A stretch of 64,000 nt of DNA. Origin: Gigantopelta aegis. Its lineage: Eukaryota > Mollusca > Gastropoda > Neomphalida > Peltospiridae. The position numbers and the translations under genes were made by a program. Shown in pieces: positions 33,776 through 45,268 of this stretch. Every line of letters begins with the position of its first letter. Position 1 is the stretch's first letter. Below the pieces are notes generated by a model that saw only the letters and a program-made list of their open reading frames with translations, was not told the origin of the DNA and searched no databases. The stretch spans positions 107,476,628-107,540,627 of the forward strand of contig NC_054702.1 of assembly GCF_016097555.1 (NCBI RefSeq), read 5' to 3'.

Positions 33776-33799
33776 GGTTATCGGTTATTCAGTATGATT

Positions 33800-34505
33800 A
33801 TTGGTTATGGAAAGAGCCATGAGTTACAAGCAATAAAAAACACAGCTAAACCAAGTTCTGGGTCACCTTGGCCTTGTTCTGGGGTAACAAACCATCGGGC
33901 CAAAGAGTGTGTGTTGAAATATTATCATTTGCTGCACACTGATATCAAATATGAAAGCCATTCTCGTCCGAACCCTCCCGCAAAAGTTGTGGTCCACTTT
34001 TTTTTCTTCTTTTTTTAATATTGCACAAATACTTGATTGTGACTTTTGCAACTCTCCCATAAAACAATATTTGCTTGTTTTTGTCAGTTAGTACTCCTCT
34101 AACCAAAGCTGCAGTGTACATGCTTCAGAATTTCTAACTAATAAGACAAAATGAAAACAGAGGAACCTACATGTAGCAAAACATTTTAATTGTACTTTCT
34201 GCTATATTGATGACCTCGTAGCATTCGATAATTACATGACAATGACAGCAGTTCACCTTCCATTGGTTTATCAACCAAAGTTAACAGAAAGTAACCTCGT
34301 CATGCATTGATCATAACACATAGATCGACACTGGATTCCATAATTAGATGTCAAGCAATGTTCTTATGTAATTTTGGCATAGATGTTGCTTTATCATGCC
34401 AGTTATTTGCAAGTATTTCAAAACGTTTTACTGCCAATATGTAGATGTCACGTTGATATGACGCATCAGTGCCAAACTTGGCCATACCTTATGCAATACC
34501 TTTTG
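33800..34505. other. Non-coding stretch
   Basis: No element was recognised. A 37-codon frame near 34170-34310 contains CYIDDLVAFDN, which is suggestive of a reverse transcriptase motif but too short to call. Confidence 0.35.
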
Positions 34506-34508
34506 CTG

Positions 34509-34776
34509 CAGGCCCGTAGTATGGTGGACATTATTGGGGGGGGGGGGGGGGGGGGGGGGTCAGCGTGGACTCAACTGAACGAGCGCCGAAAGCGCGAGTT
34601 TTTGGAGAGTCCGGGGCATGATTCAAAGGTTATTTGCCCGTTACTGTAACTCTTGCCATTAATCTCGATCCGTTAGTCTCGCTACAACTTTTACATTTAG
34701 TCGAGATATAAAGGTTATCCACAAAAAAATTGGGGGAAGGCCGGGCCCCCCTGGCCACCCCCTTGCTACGGGCCTG
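34509..34776. mobile_element. Small TIR element with internal G24 run, 268 bp
   Basis: Exact 11-bp ends CAGGCCCGTAG (34509-34519) and CTACGGGCCTG (34766-34776) are flanked by TGCTG on both sides (34504-34508 and 34777-34781), a 5-bp target duplication. A 24-base G run lies at 34536-34559. No coding frame. Confidence 0.82.
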
Positions 34777-34984
34777 TGCTGAACACGTATGAGGACTACA
34801 CATGTAGGTTACTCTTAACAGGGGCTGCATGTGCTGGCGGTCATTTGTGACGATACCATTTTTAAGAAAGTAATGTTTTTCGTTTTTCATAAGTATGTTC
34901 ATTATTAAAGGAACTGATAATAATTCTGAGGTACACGTACCTCTTCTGTTACTGAGGTTATAATAAGCAATTGTCGAACATATT

Positions 34985-35185
34985 TAACGGTAACCAGTCA
35001 ATTCGTACCATAGTCATTCCGTACCCATTTTTGCCATTTCGTACCAAGTCACTTCATACCCTGGTCATTTCGTACCATAATTATTTGGTCATTTCGTACC
35101 ATGGTTATTTCGTACCATGTCTGTTTGGTCATTTCGTACCTTGGTTATTTCGTACCAAAGTCATTTCGTACCTCAATCATTTATT
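34985..35185. repeat. Short motif repeat, gtcatttcgtaccat
   Basis: About eleven imperfect copies of a 15-16 base word follow one another (gtcaattcgtaccat, gtcatttcgtacc, gttatttcgtacc). Built the same way as the 31525 locus. Confidence 0.85.
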
Positions 35186-35452
35186 GTGCAGCCTTGTTGA
35201 ATGATAGATAGTAAAATGTCGAATTACTGATTAAAATAAAAAACAATATTAGGCTAATGGAACTATATTGAAGCCCCACCCCTTAATAAAGAAAGAAAAA
35301 AAGAACAAGAAAAAGATTATATATTACTTTTATGTTCTCGCGTTTCCGTTCATAATTATATTAATGTCTAACGAGCACCTTGCGTTAGAATAACATATCA
35401 AGATCTTCTAAGACAATCTGATCTCAGAAAAAACTTAATTACCCACAGAACA

Positions 35453-37700
35453 GAATAGAACAGAACAGAACTTTATTACACCCAGGCCATTAGGCAACGG
35501 CATATGGGGAAACATGAACAATTACATAATATGTGACAAGACAGGACAGGGTTTACAGGAGAACATTAAATAGTAAATAATATAGTATATGAATAGTTAA
35601 ATTATATAAATACATGTGTACAGAAATACAACGAGTGGACATAACAAAAATACATATATACAATAAGTCGATAATATTAGGTATAGTAGAATAATTGAAG
35701 TTCATTATATAATTTGTTATACATGTGCTAGTATATTTCCATTTATTAAAATAGGGATATCTGTGATATATTAATAAAGCATATTTAACTCGAGTGATGT
35801 GGTATATGTTGATACAAATAGCTATGGTCTTTTAAATTTATCATTAATTTCTTTAATTAATTTGCTGACTTTTCTTAGGACACCTATTTTATTACTAGTC
35901 ATTAACTCTTTAAATTTTAGGGTACTGGGGTTCACATAATAATATTGTTTTAGGAATGTTTTTCGAGACTTAGTAAAGAAAGCACAAGTGAATAGATAAT
36001 GATATTCATCACCAATATCGTTAGAATCACAGTGTGCATAACCTATTTTCTACTGGTGTATTATTCCGCCGTCCTATTTCAATCGGGAGATAATGATTTC
36101 ATGTTCTGAAATTAAGAATAATGATCCCCGTATAACATAAATATCGGTGTACCTTTTTTAACAGGGAGCAGGCGTCTCATGAAATCTCTGCGTGTTTTCA
36201 AAAATGTCAGTGTTTTCATAACGGAAATATATGATGCGTGCCCATGACATAGTCAATCACACTACTATCTTTACATGTTACCTTTCCTACATGCTTATCA
36301 CTGCCCACTCTGCCATTTAGTATATAGAGGTTGTGTGCTTTACAAATGTTTAATAATTTAACACCATGCCCATTGACTTTTCCAGTATCTTGACTTGATC
36401 TATCAGTTTGCACATTATATGACTAGTTTGTAAATTTCATTTAAAAAGTTTATCATATCAGTTTCCATGTCATTTAACTGTTCTGAATCCATATCAATTA
36501 CAGTGTAGTCAGGCAAACATTTTGTTCTTGCATTAAAATCTCCAAAAAGTAAAATTGGGTTACCTCCCCTTTTAGTCTGTGTAATTTCACGATCAATAAT
36601 ATCAAATGTGTCTTCTTTATAGTATGGGGATCCAATAGGGGGGATATATACCACACCAACTGATAGTGTTTCTTCAAGACCTGTAAGAATGGCAGGGATT
36701 TTGAACCAAGATATATATTCGGAAATATTTGTGTCTATTAAATTTAGTTCTTGTCTTATGCCACCAGATGGGCATACTTTTCTTTTTCTGTTGTCTAAAT
36801 AAAATACATAGCCTGGTATAATTGTGTACATACAATCAGTTTCGTTGGTTTTTGTTTCAGTAAAACAGAGGATATCATGCTTTGAGACATAATCTACAAA
36901 TTCCGGTATCATTAGTTTGCTTTTCAGTCCACATACATTGATACTAATGAATGATAATTGAGCATTCTGACCAGATGGGTTAGGGATATTTTGTACAAAG
37001 CTGGTATTAGGTAAGTCAGGGACATTGGGGCTATTAGTGTTACTTTTATATGTGTTCTTATCTGAAGTAGCTGTTGTTGGGGTGTTAGGTGTGTCACTAC
37101 AAGGTGGGTTAAAACTTGCTTGGTTAGCACTAAGTGAATTAACATTGGCTATGGCTGGACAAGATGTACTACTAATACCGGGTGGATTCATACTAGCATT
37201 GCTATTCTTAGGTGAGTTTGCTTTGTCTGTACTACAGTATGGTAAATTCATATTAGTTGTTTTAACTGTTTGGTTTAAAGTAATAGTAGGAACACAAGTA
37301 AAATTGGTACATGCACTAGAAATATTTGACATGGTTTGTATCGGGTGGTGGTTCGGTGGTTCAGGAACATTATGGTTATAGTTAGTAAAGGCTGAAGAAC
37401 AACAGTTTGATTTACATCACTGTGCGAACACAGTAGGTACAGTGGGTGTGGTGGTTATCTCATGGGATGCACAAATATGAACTCCATGACGTCCCTATTC
37501 AGTTGCACTAAGCGCATCAAAACGGTTCCTGCTCTCGAATGTTGACTGTTGGGGTGTTACCACTCTGTTCCTTTTCATGGGTGGAGTTTTGCTGGTGTCT
37601 GGGGTGACTGTGTTCGGAGGTATCGCCTTGGTCGGTGTGGCATTCCATGTGTTCTGTGTGTATTCCTTACCATCAATGATCTACTTTGAGGAAAGTTTTT
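35453..37700 (-). mobile_element. LINE without a reverse transcriptase section, minus strand
   Basis: Minus-strand order is an N-terminal Asn/Pro/Thr-rich stretch, an APE-type endonuclease (36216-37332), then directly the terminal Cys/His section (36060-35830: CTLCDSNDIGDEYHY, CAFF, FLKQYYYVNPSTLKF), a 3' UTR, aataaa and a (gttct)n tail at 35453-35475. The reverse transcriptase that belongs between endonuclease and Cys/His section is absent, so this is an internally deleted copy of the clade seen at 9179 and 48355. Confidence 0.82.
36415..37332 (-). pseudogene. LINE endonuclease domain, 305-codon open frame
   Basis: About 125 low-complexity residues (Asn, Pro, Ser, Thr) come first. The APE fold signatures follow: LSFISINVCGLKSKL, ILCFTETKTNE (catalytic Glu), VGVVYIPP and PILLFGDFNARTKCLPDY. 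The frame stops at 36415; the continuation (a GRVGSDKHVGKVTCKDSSVI and DYVMG section) lies in another phase at 36216-36413. This endonuclease would nick target DNA to prime insertion. Non-functional as it stands. Confidence 0.85.
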
Positions 37701-38584
37701 TGTTGTTCTTAGCTTCTCGGAATATGGAGTAAAGCATCTTCCTCCTCTGTGCTATCTCGAAGACCGTGTGTTAGATAAACAAACGGATTATGGTTTTAAA
37801 CAAAGGCCATGGTTTTCTTCACCATGTTTGTTACAAGAGGCCTAACATTTTTATTACAAGAATCCCTACAACAATGTTGCAGCAATACTCTTATTTTAGC
37901 AGTATATTTGAACAAATTAGTACCATTGAAATTTGTCATTCAGGATCAAATAAAACACAATATTTTGTTAACATCATTTCATTTCCCTCATTCGTTACGA
38001 TGAGGGATGTATGTTCAGCTGCCGACTGTACAAAGGACAGTACCGATATATATCGTATGAACTGGGTCAGTGCGAATTGATACATAATGTTATCAATATT
38101 GAGGACTTTTTACTTCATTTGTATACACAAATCAAAACAGTTATTAAATCATACAAGTAGTTTCTGTTTCTTTCAACCTTAAAAAAACAAAAACAGTTGT
38201 AAAGTATTAAATTAAGTATTAGAAGAAAACAGAACATATTTAACATATACCTCGGGTCCACAAGCGTACGAGTCCTGAACAAAATCCTCAAATTCGGGAA
38301 AAATTTAATAGACAAATTTGGGCAAAATGAGCTGGCCTGAACACTTTTCACAATGTATTTTTATTATTCATTATTCTACCCAAATATTAGTTGTAACCCA
38401 TGTAAAAATGCACGGCGATTCGTTTGCAACACTATATAGCTGTTTGGCAATAATGCTAATATGAATAAACGTTGTAATCCAGATTCGCGCACTTTTGTTC
38501 AATTCGGGCAAAAATCAGCATGCCCCCACTACAAAAATGGGAGCCCTCCTGTTGTGTGCTTGAATTTCATTATTTAAAAAAAAT

Positions 38585-38617
<33 letters not shown>

Positions 38618-38805
38618 TATTTTAAAATATCAATTATGCCAGGAAAACATGTTTTAGGCTTTTAGAAATTTCATATTTTTCGGGGGAACAAGCCCCTGGA
38701 CCAACATAGAAAGCTCCGGCACTTCGTGTCATCGCGCAACTTCATATCCAAAAGGCCCCGGCAAATACCTGGTCGAACCCCTCCCCGAAATGATGATTAC
38801 GGGCA
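37701..38805. other. Non-coding stretch with A-rich run
   Basis: No gene was recognised. An A-rich homopolymer lies at 38575-38607. Confidence 0.4.
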
Positions 38806-38900
38806 TGGTAACGTTTGTTTTGTTTAACAATACAACTAGAGCATATTTGATTTATGAATCATTGAATACTGGATGTCAAACATTTAGTAATTCTGAGTCT

Positions 38901-39412
38901 TAGAACCGCTTTCCATCAACGCAATTCCGCGGCGTTTTATCGTGATTGTTCCACGCGCGGAAATGGTATAAAAGTTTACGTTGTCGGAGTGTTCTTTAAG
39001 CTGAAAACCTCGCTCGCGGAAAAATTGCTCATCGATCGACGTTTTGTTCAGCGCGGTCAGTGTTTTGCCAGAAAGAAATTTTGGGATTTGGCGCTCTGGA
39101 ATTTAATGAAACCACAGTCAACGGGCGATATGAAGGGGAGGGGAGGGCCTCCCCAAGAAAGAAAATGGGTTAAGTTTAGGGTTAGTTTTAAGAAAATCAT
39201 ACAGTAATAAGAGTAATTAATTTGGTCAAAAAGTTAACTTAAAAAAATAAAATCTGCAAAATGTTTTGGGTATGGCGTCAAACCCATTTTACCGTCTGAC
39301 AGAAACCCTGGCCGTGAATACCACGCGCGGAATCACGTATATGGAAAACGCATTATGGAAATGCACTGTGTCGATAAACGTGCGCGCGAAATGGCGTTAA
39401 TGGAAAGCGGGC
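38901..39412. mobile_element. TIR element inserted in the SINE
   Basis: The left end ccgctttccatcaacgc matches the reverse complement of gcgttaatggaaagcgg at 39393-39409. Inner words such as ccacgcgcgga and its inverse add to the symmetry. The flanking word gtcttaga (about 8 bp) fits a hAT-like duplication, but the superfamily is not certain. There is no transposase. Confidence 0.65.
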
Positions 39413-40545
39413 TGTCACGGGGATCCTATAATACCCGTAACTGAATAAAACACGATTATCAAAATATGTCTCCTAACTGTATATCTATTAGATCTCTCTG
39501 TAACGGGCGGTTATACCCGCGTGGCTCGTCTAGGTATGATCAGAGATAAGATCTTATATAAAGTATATGTAATATAGCACGTTTAGTTCACTAGAAAACA
39601 CAACAAAAACACAATACTCTTTGGAATCTGTATTAATACTACGCTGACAAATGTACTGCCGCAGTAGTTAATTAACAACAACAAATAATAACAACCCAGA
39701 ACTGATCACTTAATTAGTTAATCTCTAGGTGTCTAGTTTACACAATATTCTAATCACTTCACCGTGACACAACACCCACACGTGTGATAATTGAGAAACG
39801 CTTCCAGGGGAACTTAATTAATAAAGGAATTACAACTCTATTCCTAACTGGTTAATTTTTAATTAACCCTTAACTACTCATTCAGTAACCTTGTAATACA
39901 GAATTAATACTGGTACCTATCACAATAAAGACAATAACCTACAGTTTACCTATGTCCTCTAGGATGACTGGTTAAGCTTTATATATATTAGAACAGTGAG
40001 CCTACAGTTTACTGCGTCAGATTACCGGCAGCACCGTCTAAATAATATTGGTATAATACAGTATTAAAATATTTAAAGTCACATCAGTCACATCAAGGTT
40101 ATACAACAGAGCAGAAATAATATTTACCAAGTCCAAACGGACGCGTTCCCTGGAAGCCTTCCAATATGTTTCTCCTGATATCTCTAAAATCCTAGCTATT
40201 TATTATAAAATCCCAGTATCGCCTGGGGGGACATCGCGGCACCGAATACCTACAAGTGATATTTCCACATCGACCAAGGCGACAATCTTCCTTAGATGGC
40301 CAGACTTGCTGACGCCTAGTCACCAAAATCACGGTCGTAAAAACCGCACTACTACGTAACTACTGGCCACATGGCCTTCGCACCTGGGCTGGGTGTGTAT
40401 TAGGCACAGCTCGACCACGGTCGCGCGGAGGTGTTACGTAACAAAGTGCCCACCTGGGCTTAAGTGCATATTGAGACTGCACACGGCCCTCTAAAACAAT
40501 TAATATCGCCACAGGCGAAAAGAAATAAGAGCATGTTCTGTCACA
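39413..40545 (-). mobile_element. Solo LTR, probably Gypsy-like (fossil)
   Basis: Read on the minus strand this 1.13-kb unit starts TGTGACAGAACATGCTC and ends ATCCCCGTGACA, the TG...CA form of an LTR, with inverted TGT/ACA tips. No internal genes, primer site or second LTR adjoin it, so it appears to be a solo LTR left by recombination. The flanking 5-mers cgggc and caggt differ by two transitions and could be an aged target duplication. Assignment to Gypsy is by general resemblance only. Confidence 0.6.
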
Positions 40546-40789
40546 CAGGTCTTAGAGAGGAAACCCGCTACATTTTTCTATTAGTAGCAAGGGATCATTT
40601 TTATGCACCATCCCACAGATAGCACATACCATGGACTTTGATATACCGGTCGTGGTGCACTGGCTAGAAAGAGAAATAGCCCAATGAGCGCACCGACGGG
40701 GATCGATCCAAGACCGACCGCGCATCAAGTGAGCGGTTTACAACTGGGCTACTTCCCGCCCTTTGTAACCGAGCAGTCTCCTTTTTATA

Positions 40790-41120
40790 CCCCCATCTAT
40801 GATGGGTCGTATTATGGTATGGCATTGTCAATCCGTCTGTCTGTACGTCCGTCTGTTAACTTTTTCTTGTCCGGACCATACCTTGCATACAAATGCATAC
40901 GGGACCATCAAACCTCATATGTCGGAACAACTTGGGATGGTGGTGTGTCGTGTACTATTACTAGGTCACTTTAACCTACTTTTCATGGTATACTGCACAT
41001 AACAGTACATCCTTGTCCGGACCTTATCTTGCATACAGATGCATACAGGACCATTAAACCACATGTATGAACAACTTGATTGGTCCAAAACAAACTGTTC
41101 ATACATCCCACTGCAAATAT
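40790..41120. repeat. Direct repeats with cttgtccggacc
   Basis: cttgtccggacc, ccttgcatacaaatgcatac and gggaccatcaaacc at about 40866-40920 recur with changes at about 41012-41065. A gtccgtctgt-rich stretch precedes them. Probably part of a dispersed repeat. Confidence 0.6.
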
Positions 41121-41530
41121 TTCACATAATTAGAATTGAATCATACTTGTAATATATCCATTAATATCTATGGTTTTTCATCAAACTCCTGATGGGCGTA
41201 TCATACACCTAATCGATACTAGAGTAATTGAAAAAATCACAGCTATACGCAGTGTCTGGGGAAGCAAACACAGTTCAAACATTTCGACCATTAATGACGG
41301 GAACAAGATCTATAGATTTTAAACTTCATGATCAGGATCTAAAGAATGTTTTCCAGATGTAAAGCCTTTGATGTCAGGTAGCATTTCTTATTTAAGTGAA
41401 ATTGTTTTGTTTTTTTATTGTGTTTTTTTATGTTGAGAGAAGCATTTGTATTATCGAATAAGTTTATTAAATGATTAAACTATCTTCGTCACTAATATGA
41501 ATACAAATATCAATACTATACTAGTTGCTC
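41121..41530. other. AT-rich non-coding stretch
   Basis: No feature was recognised. Confidence 0.4.
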
Positions 41531-41536
41531 TTTGGG

Positions 41537-41766
41537 AGTAGTAGGGGCACCTGTATGGGGCCATGACCTACTTTTCCGTGATCACCTGACCTTGGATGGA
41601 GACAATGGCCTTGGTGCATGTGTGCGACCTTGGTGTGCAGGTGTGTGACCTTGGTGTGAGCCTGACCATAGTGTGCAGTTGTGTGACCTTGGTGTAAGTG
41701 TGACCTTGGTGTTGGGAGGCAGTGACCTTGGTATCCTTGGTGTGCAGGTGCGTGACTGACTTGAAC
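41537..41766 (+). repeat. Left terminal inverted repeat of the virus fossil
   Basis: Many accttggtgtg words lie inside. Long stretches match the reverse complement of 46455-46692, for example ctgtatggggccatgacc, acttttccgtgatcac, gagacaatggcctt and ttgggaggcagtgacc. Confidence 0.85.
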
Positions 41767-41861
41767 AACGCCTGCCCGTGTTCCTGGTCGACTTAGGATG
41801 GTTTCGATGTCCTTGAACTGACCTTGGTCTACTTGGACTGACCTTGGGATGCCTCTCTTAG

Positions 41862-41872
41862 AGTATAAAAAG
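41862..41872 (+). promoter_or_regulatory. TATA-box-like site
   Basis: gtataaaaagg lies about 140 bases before the first gene remnant of the fossil and just inside its left terminal repeat. It would be the natural promoter position. Inferred from sequence only. Confidence 0.4.
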
Positions 41873-42089
41873 GGTACGTTTTAGCTTAATTGTTATTCGC
41901 TCGCCGAAAGGTCTACAGACAAGATCTACGTCCAGTTTGCTTCAGAGGTTGTTGATATTCACATTTTTGTGGATTGTTACTTTTTATTTTGAAAGAAGAA
42001 GATGGCATCGAGGCATTCATCAAGGACTACTCAATGCCCTGAACAGGGTGAAAAATCGCGATGCTAACTAGAAATTGGGAAAATGTATA

Positions 42090-42520
42090 TGTTATGGCCC
42101 AACCATGGAAGCAAGAACTTTTGATAAAATTCGACAGTGATAAGGGGAAAACATTCCCCTTCGAACGAGGCATCGCTCTAAACCTACAACAGTAGGTCGA
42201 ACTGTCTTCGTGTGTTCATCAAATTGACAAAACAAAGGAAAGGAAAGAGGAGAAGTTGTTCACTCATGTAGGAGAAAACATGTATGTGAGTGTAAACAAA
42301 GACATTGCTGGGGTAGACATTCTTCAGTGGTAGTGGTGTGTTGACGCAATCAAGCTTTCCAGGAAAGGGATTTTTCTTCACCTCAACCAATGGCAGAAGT
42401 TGAAAGAGTGTTTCGAAGTCATATGTGACCGTGTCCCAGAACTGAAAATTGTAGTATCCTGTGCCATGCAGGAAGACCATCAAAACCAGATGGGGGTTCA
42501 TTCAGTGTAACTTCTGTAAT
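42090..42520 (+). pseudogene. PC4-like coactivator remnant of the virus fossil
   Basis: Two related words, FERGIALNLQQ and SRKGIFLHLNQWQKLKECF, match the KGI.L...QW..L pattern of the single-strand-binding transcription coactivator PC4. The remnant is fragmentary. Homologues occur in viral and mobile elements as well as in hosts. Confidence 0.5.
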
Positions 42521-42663
42521 CCGAATAGATGTCATCGGGGGAGTGATTATTGATCCCGACAGGACTGACCTGAATGGTATATAGGTATTGTTTTTCTTTC
42601 CCAAGGCTCATTTGTGCTTGATAACTCGAAGAGAGAAGACGTTTTTATGATTCTGACATTCTT

Positions 42664-43310
42664 GTGTCTTGTTCTACTCTATCTGGAATGAAGAAAATGG
42701 CATCAGGATATTCGAGGAGTGTTAGTAGCAGCAGTAGCGATGAGGACGACGTCTTGGTCTGCAGTTGTTCAGAAAGACATACAATCAAATGTAAAAGACT
42801 GATTACCAAACAAGATGAGAAGAAGAGTATTCATTATGTGGATCAAACGGATGCTACACGCGAAATTTGGGATAGAATTGAAGATGGTAAACTCGTGGAT
42901 GAACCCACAGATCAGACGGATGCTGGTCGTGAATACGAAACAGATCCTGACTATGATGTTTCCTACTATACTGACAATGACGACGAATGGACAGATGCAG
43001 CTCATGAGTACGCCACAGATGCTGCCTATGAGGATGACTGGTATTCGAGACATTACTTGTTCTGTCATCATCCCAAAATGAGAAATTTCTATGGCCGGAT
43101 GTTGACGTATGCTCCATGACTCATACAATTATGTCAAAAAGCAAAGGTCCTCGCCAAGGCCAGTGTCTACTACACTGGAAACCACGATGCCGTCATATGC
43201 TTCTGCTGTGGTTTACGTGCCTACCGATGGAAGAAGATGGATGATCCAGTGATGAAACATAACAGACTCTCTTCAAGATGTCCTCATGTGAACAAAGTGT
43301 TCAGGTATTA
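42664..43310 (+). pseudogene. Acidic protein with BIR-like zinc domain (virus fossil)
   Basis: A Ser/Asp-rich start and repeated DQTDA/EYETD-type acidic words are followed by a domain with LAKASVYYTG, ICFCCGLRAYRW, DDPVMKH and RCPHV. This C-x2-C...H...C spacing is that of a BIR domain, as in inhibitor-of-apoptosis proteins, which several DNA viruses of invertebrates carry. In a virus it would plausibly block host cell death. Fossil, not functional. Confidence 0.6.
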
Positions 43311-43427
43311 ACTGTTTCAAACACGTGTGAGACACTTGAATGTTTTTGTGATATATTTTTTGTCCTATCTTGTTCATGTTATATGTTGTAAATAAAACTG
43401 TGAATAACAGGTTTTGTTTTCTTATTT

Positions 43428-43990
43428 ATGCTATATGTCCCTGAGTGCATCCCTGGACGTGTCCCTATGGTTTTGAGTCATGCCACTAGTAGATGGTATG
43501 GGAAATATGTTTGTCATGATGTTTCTTGGGAGCTAGCACGATGGCACGATCAGATTTATGCTTGGGAAGAGGGACACTGGTCATACGTATCACACACATT
43601 CAAACTGACACTCCTATACCATACCTTAATGCGCATGCGCGAGAAGGTATATAAATAAACTGGTAATGGTGTTCGTCATTTGAGAAGAACCTTCCAAGAA
43701 ACAACATGTCGGATCAATATGTACCCGACGTGGATAAGTGGACCCATTTCTACATACTGCAAGCAGAAGGCAAACTTCAGTCTCACTACGAAATTCAGCG
43801 AGGCGGAAAAAGTCAGCTCAGTGTAGATCGATGTCTAGAACTCTATGATCCCACGTGGAGAAAGAAAAAGAGGAACAGAAAACATCTTCAACACCCAGGT
43901 AGGTGGTAGAGCAAGCCAATGCTGATCTGAAATGGAAACTACAACAACAACAACAACAAAATCAACAAAGCAGTATGGGCTGGAAAGCCC
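43428..43990 (+). pseudogene. Two small unassigned proteins of the virus fossil
   Basis: One stretch at 43428-43658 (aromatic and His-rich) has no recognised domain. A second begins at 43706 (MSDQYVPDVDKWTHFY) and carries a basic Lys/Arg-rich section. It is about the size of a small virion or DNA-packing protein, but I do not recognise a family. A TATA-like tatataaataa and a short leader precede the second. Confidence 0.35.
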
Positions 43991-44070
43991 CGAAACGGCA
44001 GAAGCATTTCTAAATAGACTAGAAAAGGAGTCACAGGGGACAGACAACGTCATTTCAAGTTGAGTCATCA

Positions 44071-44800
44071 TGCAGAGCACATGCTCAGAATGTGGCTTCA
44101 CATTTTCCAGGAGAGATGCCATGTTGAGACATTTTCATCAAAAACATATTAAAGATCTACCACCACAACAGCAGCAGCAGCTACCACTACCACTTCGTGT
44201 TGTAAAACGATTTTGGTATACAAACTACTAAGGGATGGTAAAATCTTCTCACCGCCTCAACGCATCATCTGACTCTACAAACGATGGCAACCCCTCTACG
44301 ACATCATTACATCACTGGGGCAACCATTTGAGTGACATTTGTTCAAGGCATACCTGAGAATTTGGAAAAGAATCATTATTTGGATCCCAGAGTCAGAAAT
44401 CTCATCGTGTTGGACGACTTTATGTGTATGGTCAATAAAGATTCTTGCATCACCGACCTGTTCACGGAAGGAAGTCACCACAGAAACCTCTCAGTGACTG
44501 CCATCAATGAGAACCTCTATTACAGTAAGGACCTAACACAGAGAAGAAACTGCCATTACCTGGCGCTGTTCAACAACCCCATAGACAAGCAGCAAGTTCT
44601 GACGTTGGCACAGCAGATGTATCTGGAAAACACTCGTCATTTGATGCAATAGTTTGAGAAAGCTACCCACAGGCTCTATGGATATCACTTGGAAACAGGC
44701 GTGACTGAACAGTATAAAATCACCAACGTAACATCGAATGTCTCAGAAGAGTTGCAACCACCGTCGAAGAAAGAGCTTTACGTACAAAGTCAAGAGGATG
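44071..44800 (+). pseudogene. Zinc-finger and packaging-ATPase-like remnant (virus fossil)
   Basis: A C2H2 finger (CSECGFTFSRRDAMLRHFHQKH, shown here as its two halves CSECGFTF and RRDAMLRHFHQKH) leads into an ATPase-like section. That section has RNLIVLDDFM (Walker-B-like), LFTEGSHHRNLSV, RRNCHYLALFNNP and LAQQMY. The LxxDDxM...GSHHRN...Y.V.FNNP pattern is that of A32/FtsK-type genome-packaging ATPases of Polinton-like viruses as I recall them. In a virus it would drive DNA into the capsid. Confidence 0.55.
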
Positions 44801-44804
44801 CAGT

Positions 44805-45268
44805 CTTGTGATACGTGTGGGCTGGTCTTTAAGAACGGGAACAACGTGCAGTGACACTTGCAATGTAAAACGTGCGAGGAGGGAAACGAAGAGCCGTCAC
44901 CCGATCTGGAAAACAAAGGCATACTTGTGATGATCGAGTGTGAATTCGACATCAATAGCGACTATTTCGAAAGCAAGAGGAAACTCTATGAAGATAAAAG
45001 CATGTCCCAAGATGCCATCGAAAAACACATAGAGACTTTACAATGGAAGTTATTTAAAGACACGTACTCCCGCTTCCTCACGTATATGCATTACTTTGAC
45101 AAATGGCCCAACACGAGGAAAATTCTACTATCTGTGAATCCCAACAGAGATGTGATATGACAGATTCGTTCTAAATTAAATCAATACTGTTCCTGGATCA
45201 ATGAATATTTGGACGAAGTAGACGACAACGATACCGATGATGATTTCAGTACTGACGAAGATGACTAA
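44805..45268 (+). pseudogene. Zinc-finger protein with acidic tail (virus fossil)
   Basis: CDTCGLVFKNGNNVQ starts a C2H2-like finger. A charged helical section (DSYFESKRKLYED-like, KLFKDTYSRFLTYM) follows and it ends in an Asp-rich tail. It sits directly after the ATPase-like gene. No function is assigned. Confidence 0.4.

Larger units (their letters stand above)
38811..40762 (-). mobile_element. SINE, minus strand, split by a 1.65-kb nested insertion
   Basis: The tail half (gtttgttttgtttaacaata to aattctgagtcttaga, 38811-38900) and the head half (gtcttagagaggaaacccgc to tgggctacttcccgcccttt, 40549-40762) together make one SINE of the gggcgg type. The word gtcttaga is present at both junctions and would be the target duplication of the first insertion. 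Between them lie a TIR element and an LTR. Confidence 0.82.

Noticed and set aside
34170-34310. CYIDDLVAFDN as a reverse transcriptase fragment
   Set aside because: Only one motif over about 37 codons, without the expected neighbouring blocks.
36924-37145. Leu/Val/Thr-rich protein on the minus strand
   Set aside because: Shadow frame of the low-complexity N-terminus of the LINE endonuclease frame.
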